From the NCBI GenBank assembly GCA_020226215.1, contig CM035235.1, positions 73,433,283 to 73,497,282 of the forward strand: DNA of 64,000 nucleotides, read 5' to 3'. Origin of the DNA: Sindora glabra (Eukaryota > Streptophyta > Magnoliopsida > Fabales > Fabaceae). The notes beneath the pieces are model-generated. The model searched no databases and had not been told where the DNA came from. It saw only the letters and a program-made list of their open reading frames with translations. Positions 10,601 to 21,392 of the stretch are shown in pieces; positions within the stretch are counted from its first letter, which is position 1; the number at the start of each line of letters is the position of its first letter. The translations under genes and the position numbers were made by a program.

Positions 10601-13600
10601 TCCCACAGGGTCTCCTGCTTCGAACTTTGTGAGAGCTGAGATGCTTCCTAGTGGCTATTTGATTAGACCATGCGAGGGCGGTGGATCCATTATTCACATC
10701 GTTGATCATGTTGATTTAGATGTATGGAGCACAATGCTATTGATAAATTTTCATAATTTCTATAATGCAATCAATAATATCATCCTTACTATCATAATTT
10801 GTAACCACAAGCAGGTTTGGAGTGTTCCTGAGGTGCTCAGGCCTCTCTATGAATCGTCAAAAATCCTGGCTCAGAAAATGACCGTTGCTGTAAGTTTACT
10901 TGCTGCTGGCTGCTTGTTTGGATGAAGTCAATTTTTTTAATCCACATTCTGAACCATCTTGTACTGTTGTACAGGCACTGCGACATATAAGACAGATAGC
11001 ACAAGAAACAAGCGGAGAAATTCAATATGGTGGGGGTCGCCAGCCTGCTGTTTTAAGGACATTTAGTCAGAGACTTTGTAGGTAAGGCCTTACTATACTT
11101 ATTGTTTAGAACCGTACATTCAGCTTGATGTCACCAATTTACAATAGGACTAATCAATTCAATTCCTTAAATCTTTTGGTGTAATGTATCTTTCTTAGTT
11201 GCCATTAATTCCCTGATTTTGTTTAGGGGGTTCAATGATGCTGTGAATGGGTTTGCGGATGATGGTTGGTCGTTGATGAGCAATGATGGTGTAGAAGATG
11301 TAACAATAGCCATAAACTCATCTCCCAACAAATTTTTTGGATCCCATTACAATAATACATCTATGCTTCCAGCATTTGGAGGTGGGGTGCTGTGTGCCAA
11401 GGCATCAATGCTTCTGCAGGTACTTCCTATGCTGGCAAATTCTATTAAAATATTTAGCATGTCCTACTGCAAATATTCATCAACTCTCTCTTTACAGCTC
11501 CCCAACTGGCTAACATGTTCTGGATTTGGTTTGACAATATCATCTTATATACATTTAATATAATGTGTGATGGCAATCTGCAGAATGTTCCTCCTGCCTT
11601 GCTTGTGCGGTTTCTGAGGGAGCATCGCTCTGAGTGGGCTGATTATGGGGTTGATGCGTACTCTGCTGCATGTCTTAAAGCTAGCCCTTATGCAATTCCT
11701 TGTGCTAGACCTGGTGGCTTCCCTGGCAGCCAGGTCATTTTACCACTTGCTCATACTGTGGAGCATGAGGAGGTATCAATCAATTATCAATTCATGACTT
11801 TCCTTCTGTAATTCAGTATATTTGAATTAGGCTGTTTTTGTTCCAATGATTTTCATTCTGTATTCAAATTTACAACGTTCATTTGAATTATTCCGACAAT
11901 TGAAAATCACTTGACAAATTGCAATGTTGCAGTTCTTAGAGGTAGTTCGGATTGAGGGTCATGCATTTTGCCCTGAAGATGTGGCTTTTGCACGGGATAT
12001 GTATCTACTGCAGGTTAGTTAGTTTGTGTAGGCCGACTGTTAACTATTCTAATTAGGCTCCTCTGGTGAATAGTTCTTTCTTATCTTTGCATGCAATTTT
12101 GATGTGGCAGCTGTGCAGTGGAGTTGACGAAAATGCAATTGGGGGCTGTGCACAACTTGTTTTCGCTCCTATTGATGAATCATTTGCTGATGATGCTCTT
12201 TTGCTGCCTTCGGGTTTCCGTGTCATACCATTGGATCCTAAAACAGTTCAGTAACGTTTCGTGATAACTATTAATATTCAATGATAGGACTTGTAAACCT
12301 TAAAAGTATGGTGAGAGCTTTTTGAACTGTGCAAATGATCAACAAAATCCTCATGCCAGAATCTTAACTTGCATCGGTTCTAAGCACCTTAGTCAGTGCA
12401 TTCCTTACTGATATGGATTTGGCAAGCCTCTGATTTTTTTCCTCCTCGTCTATGTTTTTTATTTCAGGATTCTCCAGCAGCAACTAGGACTTTGGATTTG
12501 GCATCTACACTTGAAGGATCTGGTAATGCCCGTCCAGCTGGTGAAGCTGACTTGAATGGCTACAACCTCCGCTCAGTCCTTACTATAGCATTCCAATTTA
12601 CCTTTGAGAACCATTTGCGGGACAATGTAGCTGCTATGGCTCGCCAGTATGTGCGTAGTGTTGTGGGGTCTGTCCAGAGGGTTGCCATGGCAATTGCTCC
12701 CTCTAGACTCGGTACTCAACTGGGGCCTAAGTCTCTTCCAGGTTCTCCGGAGGCTCTTACGTTAGCTCAGTGGATTTGTAGAAGCTACAGGTTAGTCTTT
12801 TACAAGTTTCACGAATAGTTGTAGTTTGCCAAGGTTACTTTATCTGCCACGAAGAACTTTTATTGTTGCATTTGTTTGCCAAGGTTGTTTTGAATGCTAA
12901 TGCAAAACTTGTGATTAGTTTGTTGAAGAATAGGTTGGTAATTGGCAACGTGTAATCCATACCAACTGATAATATTTTTAATAAATTCGTTTCTGAGGAG
13001 CAGGAAATAAGTTTTAAGGTTTGTTTGATCTGATAAGATGTTTGGTTCAGGATCCACACTGGGGGAGAGGTCTTCCGACTCGAGTCCACAGCTAGTGATG
13101 CAATCTTGAAGCAACTTTGGCACCATTCGGATGCAATCATGTGCTGTTCTGTGAAAACAAATGTAAATGACCTGCTTTTCTTCTCCATAAACTGCATTTT
13201 ATCTGAATCTTGATAATTTGACTGCTGCTAAAATCATTGTTGCAGGCCTCTCCTGTTTTCACCTTTGCAAACCAGGCTGGACTTGACATGCTTGAAACTA
13301 CTCTGGTTGCCCTCCAAGATATAATTCTTGATAAAGTTCTCGATGATGCTGGGAGGAAGATTCTGTGCTCGGAGTTTTCCAAGATAATGCAACAGGTGGT
13401 TTCCGTGTTATATGCACTTTCAATTTTGGGGAAATATAAATAAAAAATCAGTATGTTCTATATTTGGTGCTTTCTTTTTTACCCTTGGGGTTTCAACAAA
13501 CGGGATGATGTGGCCAATTATGAAATTAGTAGATTAAAATTATCTCTGTTCATTTTTAAGGGATATGATTAAACAATTTTAATCTAATGGTTTTTGGGAT

Positions 13601-13972
13601 TGCTGCGTTACTCTGGATTTCAAAACCCCAAGGGTATCATAGAATACACCTCATTATTCCTATGATTTGTTATCTCGTTGCACATGAAAATATGTGGAAA
13701 CTGTTGAAAAAATAATTGACATTTGGGATATACCCAGTAGAACTATAGGATCTCTGATTACTTGAAAGTAGTTTTCATGGATTACATGATGATATGTTTC
13801 CAATTCCCATCCATATTCCATGCAGGGATTTACATATTTGCCAGCAGGAATATGTGTATCCAGCATGAATCGACCCGTGTCGTATGAGCAGGCCATTGCG
13901 TGGAAAGTTCTGAATGATGACGACGCCAATCATTGCCTGGCCTTCATGTTTATGAATTGGTCTTTTGTGTGA
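7691..13972 (+). CDS. PHB: class III HD-Zip transcription factor, PHABULOSA/PHAVOLUTA (ATHB-14) type
   Basis: Eighteen exons (7691-7902, 8949-9108, 9266-9378, 9476-9566, 9679-9774, 9887-10000, 10081-10164, 10566-10721, 10815-10889, 10975-11081, 11227-11419, 11584-11772, 11933-12013, 12111-12245, 12468-12790, 13051-13162, 13246-13395, 13826-13972) join in phase to 2538 nt, 845 residues. PHB in Arabidopsis is about 850 residues, also in 18 exons. Visible domains: homeodomain, about residues 18-78 (IKVWFQNRR in helix 3); leucine zipper, about 80-125; START lipid-binding domain, about 165-380; HD-SAD region; C-terminal MEKHLA domain ending NWSFV. The N-terminus MALSLHKDS, the DAWS-like block as DVWSVPEVLRPL and the C-terminus fit the PHB/PHV clade better than REV, CNA or ATHB-8. 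The family acts in the nucleus in adaxial leaf polarity, meristem and vascular patterning, and is repressed by miR165/166. All introns are GT-AG; the exon 14 donor is weak. PHB versus PHV orthology cannot be settled here. Confidence 0.96.
9556..9688 (+). promoter_or_regulatory. miR165/166 target site, split by intron 4
   Basis: Exon 4 ends with TTGGGATGAAG (9556-9566) and exon 5 begins CCTGGTCCGG (9679-9688). Splicing creates the 21-nt site complementary to miR165/166 known in HD-Zip III mRNAs, in the first part of the START domain. The site does not exist contiguously in the DNA, so only spliced mRNA can be targeted. The same split arrangement is known in Arabidopsis PHB and PHV. Confidence 0.95.
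13480..13636. mobile_element. 157-bp foldback MITE in the last HD-Zip III intron
   Basis: TACCCTTGGGGTTT (13480-13493) and its perfect reverse complement (13623-13636) bound a segment whose interior also folds back: TAGATTAAAATT near 13531 pairs with AATTTTAATCTA near 13576. Size, terminal inverted repeats and intronic position fit a non-autonomous MITE. A TA at each edge could be either target duplication or repeat terminus. The superfamily is not clear. Confidence 0.7.
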
Positions 13973-15337
13973 TTTACTAAACTATTACTATGATGTTCGC
14001 TATGTATGTATTAAAGTTACTATTAGTACTAAGTACCAGATACTCCCAAAAACAGCATGTAATTTGATGAATGCATATTTATTTTTCCTAGTTTGGAGCT
14101 AATTCCATCCTATTTTGATGAATTATTTGCCGAAAGATTGATTCATAATTAAATCCACAAAAAATTTCTTGGTTAGTTTGATTACCTTGGTTGGAAGTCA
14201 AAATTTTGACTGATAGTGGGTTCTACTAGTACTTTATTTGAAGCTAAAATTCATCCATACCCTGTTAGCTATTGGTCGTAGGTTTTAACCTTTACTATGT
14301 TAGAAAAGGTTATCATATGCTATCTTCTCAGATGATGCACTTTTGGTGAATTAACGCCATCCCTTTTGTTGGAAAGCAAAAGGTTGTCACATGTCGTTTG
14401 TGCGTTTGGACTCACTATTGAGACGGTTCTTATTTCTCGCCCATACCCAGCATATGTTGGGAAAGGGATGAGTCATGCACATAAATACATCGATATCTTA
14501 TTTCACTGAGTAGTTGTTCATAGAATCTCAGTTCTCTTAATCTATTTTTTCGGCATCATTTTCGGAATTCGGAGAGATATAGATGTAATTATAATATAAA
14601 ATTCACTGCTTTTTGGGGGTTTGTAATTTTAAATAAAAAATTTTCATATGTATATTTTTAATTCATCACGTGTATTTTCTAGAAGAAAGTGTGTAGGGTA
14701 TAAATCCATTTGTTTTATTGATTTGGTGCATACAATCTAAATGTGCTAAAGGTATTTAAGAATAAATTGCATCCCAATGTTATGCGAGAATCAGGTTCTT
14801 CTATAATACTTCTTGCACTTGCGTTTTATAAAGTAAGATGAGATCTTACATCATTGCATTTGCGTATTTTAAAAAGTAAAATGATATATACATCATTTAG
14901 ATCAAAAAATTAAAAGTGTGGATGGTTACAAATATAAAAATATTATTTTTCATTAATTATTATTGATTTAATTTTCTTATCTTTCAAAGTGCATTTTAGA
15001 CTCTAGAAAAATCAGATTCGTTAAAAAGAAATTTTTTATGCACTCTTAATGTAGTAATTTATTAATATATTATTAAATTTGATTATATATTAAAATAATA
15101 TATTAATAACTAAATTCAATAATGTATGGAGTTCTCCTTTTGTTATACATATTTTAGTTTCACTCTTTGTTTTCATTCTATCACCCATATTCTTTGCCTG
15201 AGTTTGAGAAATTTACGTTAAGCATTTTTATTCTTGCACACTGTTCTCGTAAAATTGTTTTGACGTTTTAGAATTAGACACAGTGACAAACAATATCCAT
15301 GCAAATGAACTGTCTCAAAAAAGCCACTCCATAAGTC
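13973..15337. other. 3' flank of the HD-Zip III gene and intergenic DNA
   Basis: This probably holds the 3' UTR in its first few hundred bases; AATAAA-like signals are too common here to choose one. No further gene was recognised. Confidence 0.5.
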
Positions 15338-15700
15338 ATTCCGCGAGAGAGAGAGAGAGAGAGAGAGAGAGGTGCCTGCTCCAGTGCTCCGCGTGGAGAC
15401 CCCACACCTTCCGGTGTTGTCTATAGCACCATAATGCTGTATCTCACGCTTTCCCCTCTGCACTTCAATGCTCGGTTCTTCAACATCTTTTAAGTGCCAG
15501 AGATCTTTCAGCTTTTCAAATTCCAAGGGAGTGCAGGCTAGGTGTTTGTTTTTATGTCGCCTAGGCTTTCTATTGCTTTGTTGGGTATTCGGCTAGGCCC
15601 CCTTTGTGATTGAAAAAACGTATCTTTCTGTTGGGAGGATTTTTCAAAGATTTAGCAGACAGACATGGGAGGCGGAAAGAAATCGAGGGATAGGATGTAT
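15338..15700. other. GC-richer patch with GA microsatellite, unidentified
   Basis: A (GA)n tract at 15343-15371 is followed by about 300 bp of clearly higher GC content than its surroundings. That composition is seen elsewhere in the window mainly in exons, leaders and young transposons. A minus-strand frame spans 15218-15526, but its N-terminal half resembles no family I recognise and the rest reads through the microsatellite as Ser-Leu repeats. It could be a leader, a gene fragment or a non-coding transcript. No function is assigned. Confidence 0.3.
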
Positions 15701-15911
15701 AGACCATCATGAACTTTGAATTTGGAGTGCTAATTAAGAGAGGAAATTGACCAAGACTTGGATTTTTTACTACTTTTGTGAAGTAGGCCTATGCAATCAG
15801 GTTTTAAGTGATTTCTATTTTGGTTGAAGATCTAGAAGCGCATAAATGAGAAAAGAATCCGGGGTCGTTGGGTTATCTTATAGGATATTGTTATTGTTGA
15901 ATATAATCCAC

Positions 15912-15914
<3 letters not shown>

Positions 15915-15980
<66 letters not shown>
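15915..15980. repeat. (AT)n microsatellite, about 33 units
   Basis: Uninterrupted alternating AT for 66 bp, a typical plant dinucleotide repeat. Confidence 0.98.
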
Positions 15981-15982
<2 letters not shown>

Positions 15983-18428
15983 TGAATCCCAATCCTTACA
16001 TAAATAAAAAGTAAATCTTTAGGATAATATTAAATATTATTATATCATTATCCGCTTGTATCTCAATGTATCATTATTTAAGGATGAGCAGTAACAATAA
16101 GTGATGTCTCTAACTTGTTTAAATTTCAAACCATTTTGTCAAACTATGCTTATTTTTTTTTAACGGCATTATGTTTGTTTGTTTTGGTGTAGAGTTAATG
16201 ATTATCATTACTTTTTTTGTTGGCTTAGAATTGTTTGGACCATTGGGGTTTATTACTTTACTGGAACCAACCAAAATTCAAAGTCTAGATTTAAATGTTG
16301 CACTAACCGGGAAACCAAGAGCAGTAACATAAATATTTATTAGACTGTGCAATGCTTCGAAGTTGCAAGCAAGATAGGGTCATCTTTCCCTGCCTTCTCT
16401 TTCTGGCTACTATAATTGCTGTACACATAGGTCTGGGCAAAATTTATCCCCCCTTTATGGATACAAAATCAATTGAGATTGCATTTGATTGTGTCTTCTG
16501 TCAAAACTCAGAAGTTAAATAAACACATAATTTTAGGACACAATCTGATGAAAATAGTATTCAATGCCATCAAGATAGTTGGTCCCAGACCATTTGATTG
16601 CGTAGTGAATTTTCTGCTTTTATTATAATTGTTTTTCTAAATTTATTTTGTGAGAAAAGAGAATAGTATAGAAGATTCTCCTTCAAAATTAAGATTATTT
16701 GGCAATTGGAGTCAAATATTAAATTATACGGAGTTTTAAAATTAATTCGTTGTCTATCTGATTAACAATTTGAGTAAATCACGTAAAAAATTTTTTCTAT
16801 GACATTTCCTCCCGAACTAATAGTAGTAACTATCATGCGAAGCCTTTCACGGGTAAACATCATGTGATTCGCCCAAAAAGAAAAAAAAAAAAAAGGAAGG
16901 GGCGGAGAGAGAGAGAGAGGGGGGGGATGAAAATCACCATAAATTATAGTTTTTTTATTTTGACAAAAATGATTATATAAAAATATAATTATAAAATATT
17001 AAAATAATAAGAAACAGTTGATTAAAAACAGAGGTGAAAAACAGATTTTAGCCTTTGTTTGGCTTGGAGAGAAATGAGAGAAGAAATAAATTGAGAGAGA
17101 GAGAAGTGGGAGGAGAGAAAGAAATTAAAAAGAAAAGTAATTTTTTTTGTTTGGAAAGGGAGAAATTAGGAAAGAAAGAAGTTATATTTATATGAAATGA
17201 TTATTGTGCCCTTATGTGTAAAAAATGAAGGTAAGTGTGTATTTTAAAAAAAATGTATTCTAAAAAAATACAATTTCAATTTCTAAAATGAAAATCAAAT
17301 TAAAAATAAATTCATTAATTAAATATTTTAAAAAAATTCATACAATATTTCCATAACTTAGTAATTCCCTTATTAAGAAATATTGAATTTAAACCTTTGC
17401 AAAAGGGAAAAAAAAAAAATTGGGCTGCAATTCATAATGTTTGGCGTGATGTAGTAATGTATACAATATGTCTTGAAATTTTATATTTATTACATAATTA
17501 GTGTTGTTTATATAAAATTTTTTATGAATATTACAATAAAATTCTATAATTAAAACAACTTAATTAATGAAAATATAGTTGTACATATGTCATTTTATTA
17601 TATTTAATAACAATAATCATATATTTATATTGACTTTATCATTCAATGTCATCCAATAATTAAGTTTAGTATTATAAATAAATGAGTAATAGGCAATGAG
17701 GTTGAATCTTTTTGTGATTGGCGATTGTGGATCTAATATTTACTTAACACTTAGTCATTGATATCTACTATCTCACTATCAAAACTAGTTAGAAATGCTT
17801 TAAATTATACAAAAATACAATAATGCATAACATAAATGTCCAATTTATGATTCGGGATCCTATCATCACATACAATATATAAACAAAATAAGTTCACTTT
17901 GCTCAGTTAATACAAGATCTACTAATATATAACGCAATGGATATTCAAAACTTTTCTCGCTTCCAAATGACCTTCCCGAGCGACCTGACACCATGCCACA
18001 ATTGTGGCAACAAGTAATGCTGCTCTCCTCAATACTGGTGCATCAAATCAAACAATTAATATATGTTTATTACAATGCAACATTCCTTTCACAGTGACAT
18101 TATCTATTTGTAGAGATATAGATACAACAACAAGCAAATTCATGAGCCACAATTGTCATAACTAAATACCCAGTACATACTCTCAGAAGATATATTTTGA
18201 TTTTTTGCTAAAACAAAGATAAAGAATATATAAATTTTGAATCCGAGATCAAATGGCTATGGTCATTCTTATATAGTTACAACAACCTCCATCTATGCAC
18301 ACTACTAATACTCCATTTTTTTTTAAAAAATACAATAGGATCAATATCATTCTTCAGATTAAGTTACCATTTAATAACATTAAAATATTAATTGAAAAAA
18401 GGCGTCAGTGTGTACCTTAAATAGTGGC
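15981..18428. other. AT-rich DNA, possible outer part of a Harbinger relic
   Basis: No gene was found. GA-rich tracts occur at 16902-16926 and 17066-17120. TTTGTTTGG occurs at about 17057 and again at about 17147, each followed by similar GGAGAAAT-like sequence. This resembles the subterminal GTTTGG repeats of PIF/Harbinger elements, so the left end of the relic downstream may lie here. No matching right terminus was found by eye. Confidence 0.35.
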
Positions 18429-19570
18429 TTAACCAAGTCCTGCACTAACCATAAGCTGATACAACACCTGTAATTTTAAGTGAGGCAGAACCCCAAAAAA
18501 TTGTTTTTTGGCTTTTTTATTTTTGTAAAGGAAGTTATAACACTTCAACTGATATTCTTTAGGTACTCCTATTTTCTCCAACTTCGTCCACACTTCTGCC
18601 TCACTATAGTGGCGAGGTCTACTACTTTTCATGATAGAGAGGTGTCTTTCTGCTATCCGAGCATGCTTTTCGGCCATCTGGACATGTTTTTCTACCATAT
18701 CTCTCATAACATCAATTAAGTTGCTAATCCCCATGTTCAACTTCTCATAACCCTTCTCAATTAAATCAACTGTGAGCATTTTTCGCTTTGAACCTCTTAA
18801 TGATGATGTACCTTGAAATTGATTTAAGTGAGAATATTCCTGGGAGTGGTTGGAAGGAGTACATTTAGGACTAAATGTGTCAAAATATCCGGCATAGTTG
18901 AAGGCATCATTTCCCTAATTAATATCAAAATTCGACATCTAATCGAAGTTATCATTCAGGTCCAACCTTTCTTTCTCCCATCTCCTTAAGTTGTCTATTA
19001 CACTTTTAGCATATACTCTTGTGGCTCTGTCTCTTCCGAATAGCTATAATAATTTGTTGTAGTTATGTATTGGTGTACGCTTCCATTTATAGGCCTTGGG
19101 TTTATCCTACAAACACATATACAATCATATCATTATATACTAGATATTGGTGTAATCCATACTAAGAATGCAATGAATTATTACATTTATGTCTAGTACA
19201 TGAATTATGCTAAATTTACCTTATAGATATCATTCCACACTTTTGGTTCAGCCTCGAACATATGTGTGGTTTGGTTTTAAGCAATCTCATTCCACCGCTA
19301 GAACAGATCATAGCATTCATTGAAGTTCTCCTTCAATGTCTTCATTCGATTCTTGATATGCTGCTTCTGGAAGAATGGACTTGTTGTCCACTTAAGCTTC
19401 ACCACCACACTAGCATAAGCCATGGAAGTGAATGTGCCATCTGGTCGGTTCCCTTTTTACACCTCTTCGAGTAATAAGTCCAATAACATAACATTTATGT
19501 CGGGTATCTAACGTAGTAAATCTTTAAAAGAACCCTCTCCCTTGCTATCGGACTTCTTGTTTTTCGACAT
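18429..19570 (-). pseudogene. Harbinger Myb/SANT-like accessory gene, degenerate
   Basis: Read on the minus strand from an ATG at 19570. Early frames contain stop codons (one soon after a Lys/Ser-rich N-terminus), but blocks of a Myb/SANT-like DNA-binding domain (Myb_DNA-bind_3 type) remain, including HIKNRMKTLKENFNE near 19330 and VWNDIYK near 19220. The C-terminal 116 residues (18779-18429) are still open and form a helical, coiled-coil-like region. In PIF/Harbinger elements this second protein helps the transposase bind DNA and enter the nucleus. It lies downstream of the transposase relic on the same strand, as in a Harbinger gene pair. Several stops and frame changes make it non-functional. 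Confidence 0.75.
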
Positions 19571-19927
19571 GGTAAAATCTGTAATGCAATATACAACCAA
19601 ATAATAGTTGACAATACAAGGATCATAAAAGAGATTATAGCATGCATGATATATAATTTACTTGGTCATAAACAACTCACACACATATAAGGTTTAATCT
19701 ATGTGCAATGCAACTTAGAGGTTCTATACACAATCAATGCTTTCAATAGTGGAAATTCAATTCATATTACAAAAGGGAGGTGTATGCAACAATCTGCAAA
19801 ATATAACTCATATAGAGCAAACACTAAATACAGTTTACAACTACATCAATAGCACAGGATTCATAAGTATTAAAAGATAATATACAAAGAGTTGTTGTAT
19901 AAATAATATAAACTATGACAAGCTTTG

Positions 19928-21392
19928 CTAATAATCATTCCACATATAGGCTACTAGATTTTCTCTCATGATGAACCCTTGCCTATAGTCTTCCTCTATG
20001 GTTCGTGATTTATGATCTCCTATATCTTTTATATTCCTTTCTAGCAACTCATGGTCGACCTTATCCATCAATCGTGGATCGGGATCAACGTCCATTAAAA
20101 AGTTATGCAATATGCAACATGCAACATGCAATAGTAATGTTTGTCATGGTCTTGAAAGAGTAATATGGTTTTGTGCCACTAGCAATTATTGAAAATTTCT
20201 TTTTCAAAATGCCAAATGCTTTTTCTATTACATTTCTCAGTGATGCATGCTGATGGTTATATAATTCCTTTGCATTTTGAGGTCTACGAGTAGTGTACTC
20301 CTTCAAATGATATCGCACACCTCTATAGAGTGTAAGTGCACCCCTTTTTAAAGGAAGACCTGCATCTCCTAGGTAGAATTTGCTTATGATTTACAACAAT
20401 GATACAAATACATGTCAGAATACATAACTATAAAACTAAACACCTTATATATTTGACTCATTGACCTACATATGGTATTCCTTTTCAAAATTAGTGCTTA
20501 CCTCTTGGAATTCTCAATCTATCCCCTCTCTTAGCTAAAGCATGCTTAAGAACCTTAGAATCAGATACATTTTCCTCCCAACCAAACAACACATATGTGA
20601 ACTTCAAATTAAAAGAACACATTGCCAACACATTTTATGTTGAATAATTCTTTTTTCCTCAAAAGCGAGGAGCATCTTTCCTTGAAACTTTAACTCATAT
20701 ATGTGTTCTATCAAGAGCTCCAACATAATCTTGTAAATAATTTCTTTTTAGTATAATTACATAGCATGACAAATAAACAACAACAATCCAAATAAGAATT
20801 CCATCTTATACAATTAATTATATTACCTTAAAATAAGGATAAAATCTACTATTATTGAGTATTTGTGTAGGAACTTCTGATCCAGAAGGTTGCACATGAT
20901 ACTCATCCTCAAGAGATACAATAGCTTGTAAAATGTTATGAAAATGATGATTAACTGTCTCTCTCGATCGATGGAAAAAAAGGATATAATTCTATTTTTT
21001 ACATTATATGCTAGGATGTATAAGAACTTAGCTACTTATTCCTTCACAGTGGAATAAGTGGAATCCCTTACTCTAGCCGTTGCTCTTATCTTTTTGTATA
21101 ATCGCAAAAAAGTGTGAGGACTCATGCATAGTATGTCATGACAGTTTTTTGAGTGTAACAGGTTTTACAAGAGTTGTTATCGCATCTAATTTCTTGCTTT
21201 TCTCACTCCATCAATGGCTTTAGGCACAATATTAGCTTGCAATTCCAGCAAGTACATAAAATAACTAATATAGCATGTAAGTTGAACCACACACATTTAA
21301 CATAATCTGTCCCATTCCTTTATCATTTCAATAATAGGTAACTGGTCTAATTTCAACTGCTCTTCATATAAATCATCCACATTATCTTCCAT
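19928..21392 (-). pseudogene. PIF/Harbinger transposase (DDE_Tnp_4 type), degenerate
   Basis: The minus-strand ATG at 21392 begins MEDNVDDLYEEQLKLDQ. Farther on are VPKAIDGVRKAR, the helix-turn-helix region (MSPHTFLRLYKKIR), then catalytic blocks: GALDRTHI near 20720 (first Asp), YLGDAGLPLKRG near 20370 (second Asp) and RNVIEKAFG near 20220 (Glu). It ends about 19928. Stops after the N-terminal block and frame changes split the gene. Open pieces remain at 20318-20103 and 20131-19928, overlapping in different frames. All three catalytic acids are still readable but not in one frame. It is distinct in sequence from the Harbinger at 32371-42792. Confidence 0.85.

Noticed and set aside
10722..10814. 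Reading through intron 8 of the HD-Zip III gene (the intron starts GTATGGAGC, resembling exon 9 GTTTGGAGT)
   Set aside because: The read-through frame loses the family sequence after three residues, while the spliced frame continues it exactly.
15218..15526. Possible minus-strand gene
   Set aside because: Half of the frame is a translated GA microsatellite and the rest matches no family I know; recorded only as an unidentified patch.
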